Source: Solobacterium sp. (GTDB taxonomy: Bacteria > Bacillota_I > Bacilli_A > Erysipelotrichales > Erysipelotrichaceae). Taken from it: 8,138 nucleotides of DNA. The notes below the pieces were generated by a model. That model saw nothing but the letters and a program-made list of their open reading frames with translations, made no database searches and was not told where the DNA came from. The position numbers and the translations under genes were made by a program. The DNA is taken from NCBI GenBank assembly GCA_017475415.1, contig JAFVFM010000276.1, forward strand, positions 1 to 8,138. The letters run 5' to 3'. Positions 6,012 through 8,138 of this stretch are shown here, in pieces (position 1 is the first letter of the stretch; each line of letters opens with the position of its first letter).

Positions 6012-7500
6012 TTTACGCCTTGAATTGGGCCGGTCTTTATTATTTTTCGGCATTGCGATGATTATTGTATTAGGTATTTTCCAATTTTTCTTATTGGAAC
6101 CGATGTATGAAAAAAACAAAATTAACCAAATCATTTCTAATGCCAAGGATGCAGAAGAGGATTTTATTGAAAATGATGGTGACGTATCTTATTTGAATAG
6201 TGACAGTTCCTTATTTTCTAAACCGTCGCAAAATAGCGATCGTCTGAATGAAGATTTAATTCATAAACAACTGGATTTAAATAGTTGTTTAGCCTATGTT
6301 TATCATGATGATACGAAAACCTATGCTTTATCTAGTAACGCAATGGGTTGTAATTTTATTCATTACGATTCGGTGAAAGTGATGGAAAATATAGAAGGAT
6401 TAAATGAAACTAAAAAATCGAATTTAGAAATCTTTTCTAATGACTTCATGCATCATAATAGCCCACATCGTTCAATTTTATATACTAAGATGATTGATGG
6501 TTATGATCATTATTATATTGTTGCCTTATCTGGCATATCGCCAATTGATGCGACAATTGAAACTTTGAAAAGTCAATTGATTTTAATTTCAATTATCTTG
6601 ATCGTTTCTTTAATTGTATTAACTTATACATTATATAGACGTATCGCTAGGCCTTTACAATTAATCACAAATGCTGCTAAGGAATTACCACAAGGGAAGT
6701 ATATCGAGCAAGCAGAGGCGAATAAGTATTTAGAAGCACAAGAATTAAATCATACTTTATCGCAAGCGGCGGAAGATATACAAAAAGCAGATCGTGCAAA
6801 AAGGGATTTGATTGCCAATGTTTCACATGATTTACGTACGCCATTAACGATGATTACAGGTTATGGTGAGATGATGCTGGATATACCGGAAGAAAAGACG
6901 GATGAGAATATTCGTGTAGTAGTAGATGAATCGAAACGTTTAACGAATCTTGTGAATGATTTATTGGATTTATCAAAACTAAATGATAAGAAAATCATTT
7001 TAAATCCTTCTTATTTTGATTTAACAGAAATGATTCGTGAACAGTTGATGAAATATGATGTTTATCGTACGCAAAAAGGGTTTACGATTGATATTTATTT
7101 GGCTGATTCTGTATATGTAAAAGCAGATCGCTCGCGTATACAGCAGGTACTCAATAATTTCATTAGTAATGCGATTCATTATTCAGGAGAGAATAAACAT
7201 ATTATCATACGTGAAATTATCTCTGATAAAGATGTTCAAGTACAAGTTCAAGATTATGGTAAAGGAATTCGTGAAGAAGATATTCCATATATTTGGGATC
7301 GTTATTATAAAGTGGATAAAACGCACCAACGAACAGATGGTGGTAGTGGCTTAGGTTTAGCTATTGTAAAAGAAATATTGGACTTACATCATTTCCGATA
7401 TGGTGTAACTTCTAAGATTGATGAAGGTAGTACATTTTACTTTAGTATACCCATAGAAAAAGATTTACAATCAAATAACTTAGGGTCAAATAAGGGATGA
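5995..7500 (+). CDS. Membrane sensor histidine kinase
   Basis: A kinase of about 501 aa and the partner of the overlapping response regulator. TM1 spans about 14-34 (LLFFGIAMIIVLGIFQFFLL) and TM2 about 195-214. The roughly 160-residue extracytoplasmic sensor domain between them contains two cysteines (98 and 119). A HAMP domain begins at RRIARPLQLI, followed by a helical linker and the H-box NVSHDLRTPL with phospho-acceptor His278. The HATPase domain has the N-box NNFISNAIHYS, G1 DYGKGI (420-425), F-box YIWDRYYK and G2 GGSGLGLA (449-456). All kinase boxes are intact. TTG 5995 is preferred because GGAGTGGGG (5979-5987) lies just upstream; GTG 5977 would add 6 residues but lacks such a site. 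It overlaps the regulator stop by 17 bases. The last residues (SNNLGSNKG) are a non-domain tail that overlaps the opposing peptidase gene. The signal sensed cannot be told from sequence. Confidence 0.92.
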   Translation: MTKKSSLRLELGRSLLFFGIAMIIVLGIFQFFLLEPMYEKNKINQIISNAKDAEEDFIENDGDVSYLNSDSSLFSKPSQNSDRLNEDLIHKQLDLNSCLAYVYHDDTKTYALSSNAMGCNFIHYDSVKVMENIEGLNETKKSNLEIFSNDFMHHNSPHRSILYTKMIDGYDHYYIVALSGISPIDATIETLKSQLILISIILIVSLIVLTYTLYRRIARPLQLITNAAKELPQGKYIEQAEANKYLEAQELNHTLSQAAEDIQKADRAKRDLIANVSHDLRTPLTMITGYGEMMLDIPEEKTDENIRVVVDESKRLTNLVNDLLDLSKLNDKKIILNPSYFDLTEMIREQLMKYDVYRTQKGFTIDIYLADSVYVKADRSRIQQVLNNFISNAIHYSGENKHIIIREIISDKDVQVQVQDYGKGIREEDIPYIWDRYYKVDKTHQRTDGGSGLGLAIVKEILDLHHFRYGVTSKIDEGSTFYFSIPIEKDLQSNNLGSNKG

Positions 7501-7978
7501 AGGGAATTGTTTCTTCATCTTTTTTATTTGTAAGTAAAACGAAAAAACAACTGATCGCTAAAAAGAGAAAAAAACGTTCTTGTAAAGAGAAGGATAAGAT
7601 AAATAATAATTTTATATCGCCAAAGCCTATTTTTCCTTGATAGGAAAAGAAAGCTAATATAGCGATAAAAAGTAAGCTAAAGAGATAGGGTTTGCAATTG
7701 CCGCTGTAGAAAAGAATCAAAAATATAAGCAATAAAATAGTATCGGATATCTCTTGCATTAGGATATCGATTAGGCTCGCTAACATGAGTAAAAATAGAA
7801 TGGAAGATTGATGAACAGGAAGATAAAGGAATAAAGAAATTGTATAAAAGTAGAATTGAGGAAGGATAGGCAGATAAAAATAAAGATAAAAGCTACTGTT
7901 GTATGTAGGATAGCGCAATAAGAATAAGGCTAAACCATAATATATAAGTATAATGAGTGTCACTTTTCTATTCTCCAT
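7442..7978 (-). CDS. Minimal A24-family prepilin-type peptidase
   Basis: A very hydrophobic protein of up to 178 aa with several membrane segments. It carries the two aspartates of A24 (prepilin/preflagellin) peptidases: LIDILMQEISD with Asp71, and the GxGD motif GFGDIKLL with Asp121. The conserved PFIPYL near residues 159-164 also fits. These enzymes cut the leader of type IV pilin-like and competence pseudopilin precursors at the cytoplasmic membrane face. The cytosolic N-terminal methyltransferase domain with paired CxxC of PulO/ComC-type enzymes is absent, so N-methylation is not expected. No pilin or pilus assembly gene lies in the window. ATG 7978 has no Shine-Dalgarno and sits almost on a -10-like box. 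GTG 7963, five codons in, has GGAG (7976-7973) 9 bases upstream and may be the true start. The 3' end overlaps the kinase gene by 59 bases in antisense. Confidence 0.8.
   Translation of the reverse strand: MENRKVTLIILIYYGLALFLLRYPTYNSSFYLYFYLPILPQFYFYTISLFLYLPVHQSSILFLLMLASLIDILMQEISDTILLLIFLILFYSGNCKPYLFSLLFIAILAFFSYQGKIGFGDIKLLFILSFSLQERFFLFLAISCFFVLLTNKKDEETIPFIPYLTLSYLIVNLFLWVY
7494..7525 (+). terminator. Rho-independent terminator of the two-component operon
   Basis: Arms GATGAAGGGA (7496-7505) and TTTCTTCATC (7510-7519) form a stem of seven Watson-Crick pairs, two G-U pairs and one A-U pair around the tetraloop ATTG, followed by six Ts (7520-7525). Outer G-U and A-U pairs can extend it to 7492. 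It overlaps the kinase stop codon. The T run is on the + side only, so it terminates rightward transcription. It lies inside the 3' coding part of the opposing peptidase gene. Confidence 0.75.
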
Positions 7979-7980
7979 GA

Positions 7981-7992
7981 ATTATATATAAT
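7981..7992. promoter_or_regulatory. Palindromic -10-like box between divergent genes
   Basis: ATTATATATAAT is a perfect 12-base palindrome that presents TATAAT on both strands (7987-7992 on +, 7986-7981 on -). It lies between the leftward peptidase gene and the rightward ABC ATPase gene. Rightward, it would start transcription near 7999, about 11 bases before the ribosome binding site. I find no good -35 on either strand at a 16-18 base spacing, so this is a tentative shared or single promoter. Confidence 0.4.
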
Positions 7993-8018
7993 AAAGAAGT
8001 CAATTTTTCGGAGGAAAT

Positions 8019-8138
8019 ATGTTAGAAATAAAGAATTTACATAAAAGTTTTGATAAAAAAGAGATTTTACATGGTGTAAATATTCAAGTAAATGATGGTG
8101 AGATCTTTGGCTTTATTGGACATAATGGAGCAGGTAAA
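8019..8138 (+). CDS. ABC transporter ATP-binding subunit (truncated by right edge)
   Basis: The first 40 codons of an ABC-type ATPase. [11 protein letters not shown] opens the domain with an A-loop-region aromatic residue, [20 protein letters not shown] follows, and GHNGAGK is the Walker A, cut at the window edge before its final Ser/Thr. GGAGGA at 8010-8015 lies 3 bases before ATG 8019. The start resembles exporter and drug-efflux type ATPases (multidrug or antibiotic ABC-2 class), but 40 residues cannot settle substrate or subfamily. It is separated from the two-component operon by the opposing peptidase gene and has its own promoter-like region, so it forms a new unit. Control by the neighbouring response regulator is possible but unproven. 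Confidence 0.9.
   Translation, partial: MLEIKNLHKSFDKKEILHGVNIQVNDGEIFGFIGHNGAGK

Noticed and set aside
7169..7354. Plus-strand 61-codon frame inside the kinase ATPase domain
   Set aside because: An out-of-frame, lysine-rich shadow of the N/G-box region.

Overview
This is an AT-rich window from a low-GC Bacillota. Strong AGGAGG-type ribosome binding sites, tightly packed co-directional genes, ScpB, a Firmicutes-style Mrp ATPase and a DUF4358-type lipoprotein all fit that. I lean towards an Erysipelotrichia-like or related gut lineage, but this is an inference from gene style, not a marker-based assignment. I see no insertion sequences, tRNA or rRNA genes, CRISPR arrays or long repeats. No gene-free stretch exceeds about 60 bases.

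Left part (1-1899): the chromosome-segregation gene scpB, whose frame is open to the left edge. It overlaps (ATGA) a secreted SGNH/GDSL hydrolase, which in turn overlaps a small DUF4358-like lipoprotein. These three look like one translationally coupled unit, and the last two are probably a cell-envelope pair.

Centre (1905-5291): a 10-bp hairpin plus T-tract lies directly in front of the most striking gene. That gene encodes an EF-G/TetM-like translational GTPase fused at its C-terminus to a YacP/Rae1-like NYN nuclease domain. In Bacillus subtilis, Rae1 is a separate ribosomal A-site mRNA endonuclease. A fusion to a ribosome-binding GTPase would therefore join A-site occupancy and A-site mRNA cleavage in one polypeptide. 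The hairpin leaves only 9 bases before the ATG, so it reads as an attenuator. A 13-codon leader ORF starts at the hairpin's first base and ends in an ATGA overlap with the GTPase start. An Mrp/NBP35 Fe-S-carrier ATPase follows.

Right part (5340-8138): an OmpR-family response regulator and its overlapping membrane histidine kinase, closed by an intrinsic terminator at the kinase stop codon. A minimal A24 prepilin-type peptidase lies on the opposite strand. Its 3' end overlaps the kinase gene and contains the terminator in antisense. A short AT-rich divergent region with a palindromic -10-like box separates it from the start of an ABC transporter ATPase, which is cut by the right edge.
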